NCBI GenBank assembly: GCA_964403325.1
Contig: CAYOFO010000066.1
Coordinates: forward strand, 1-5,863
Origin: CAZQNF01 sp964403325
GTDB taxonomy: Bacteria > Patescibacteriota > Patescibacteriia > Magasanikbacterales > GWA2-37-8
Length of the DNA: 5,863 nt
Direction of reading: 5' to 3'
Shown here piece after piece: positions 5,682-5,863 of the stretch. Numbering within the stretch: position 1 is the first letter of the stretch; each line of letters begins with the position of its first letter. The position numbers and the translations under genes are program-made. The notes under the pieces were generated by a model, which was not told the DNA's origin, made no database searches, and worked only from the letters and a program-made list of their open reading frames with translations.

Positions 5682-5863
5682 TTATTCTCTTCCCCAAGAA
5701 TTTAAAAATTCTTTGGAAGTCATAGTCTTCCCGTACATAATGGGAAAAGTGTAATTTATAAGATATTTACAAAGTTCCTGCCGAATCATTACATCCGTTG
5801 TTTCAATGAGATCTTTAAGTATCACAAAATTATACCCATGACTAAATCCTCCGCATATAGTTG
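5682..5863 (-). CDS. 3' end of an unrecognised minus-strand protein (59 codons plus, 5' end outside window)
   Basis: On the minus strand one frame is open from the right edge (first full codon at 5861-5859) to TAA at 5684-5682. It reads TICGGFSHGYNFVILKDLIE at its start and ends MTSKEFLNSWGRE. The other two minus frames hit stops within the first 14 codons. Composition is that of a folded protein with aromatic and hydrophobic residues evenly spread. I recognise no motif. It converges on the J-domain-like gene, with the hairpin terminator in the 128-base spacer between them. Confidence 0.6.
   Translation of the reverse strand, partial: TICGGFSHGYNFVILKDLIETTDVMIRQELCKYLINYTFPIMYGKTMTSKEFLNSWGRE

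Noticed and set aside
1..5863. CRISPR array, tRNA, rRNA, insertion sequence or transposase
   Set aside because: I looked for regularly spaced repeats, cloverleaf arms, conserved rRNA words and transposase motifs or terminal inverted repeats and saw none.

Overview
This looks like a piece of a bacterial metagenome assembly or draft contig. It carries one 10-N scaffold gap (1467-1476), moderately AT-rich DNA, standard stop codons, sigma-70-style promoters and almost no Shine-Dalgarno sequences. Most of the proteins belong to no family I recognise. A poorly characterised lineage such as a Patescibacteria/CPR bacterium would fit, but there is no rRNA, tRNA or housekeeping gene to prove it.

Left part, plus strand (1-1646). 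The window opens inside an unrecognised gene that ends at 240. Nine bases later, in the same frame, begins a secreted phosphodiester-glycosidase (NAGPA/DUF2233-like) protein with a C-terminal SH3b domain. It is followed by a small charged, Pro/Glu-rich gene broken by the N gap. Its reading frame only makes sense if the true gap length differs from the 10 Ns written, so the real C-terminus ends at 1646. A perfect 11-bp hairpin flanked by A and T tracts (1651-1678) sits between this gene and the converging minus-strand genes and can end transcription from both sides.

Middle part, minus strand (1685-3561). Two unrecognised genes 23 bp apart form a probable operon. The first encodes a long proline-rich, probably largely disordered protein with one short glycine-rich hydrophobic segment and a more ordered C-terminal region. 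The second encodes a 129-residue protein with a helical or coiled-coil C-terminus. The open frame of the first runs back to 3720, but a near-consensus promoter (TTGACA-17-TATAAA) lies inside that extension, so the true start is most likely 3561. Inverted repeats overlap both promoter boxes and look like an operator.

Right part (3562-5863). A 360-bp divergent intergenic region separates this operon from a plus-strand gene (3922-5553). That gene encodes an unrecognised, mainly helical protein ending in a clear J-domain-like module whose HPD tripeptide reads HSD. It ends in a strong hairpin terminator (5613-5651). The end of another unrecognised minus-strand gene runs in from the right edge (5682-5863).

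How the genes work together cannot be established. The divergent arrangement of a degenerate J-domain protein and a proline-rich two-gene operon is the most unusual part of the window.
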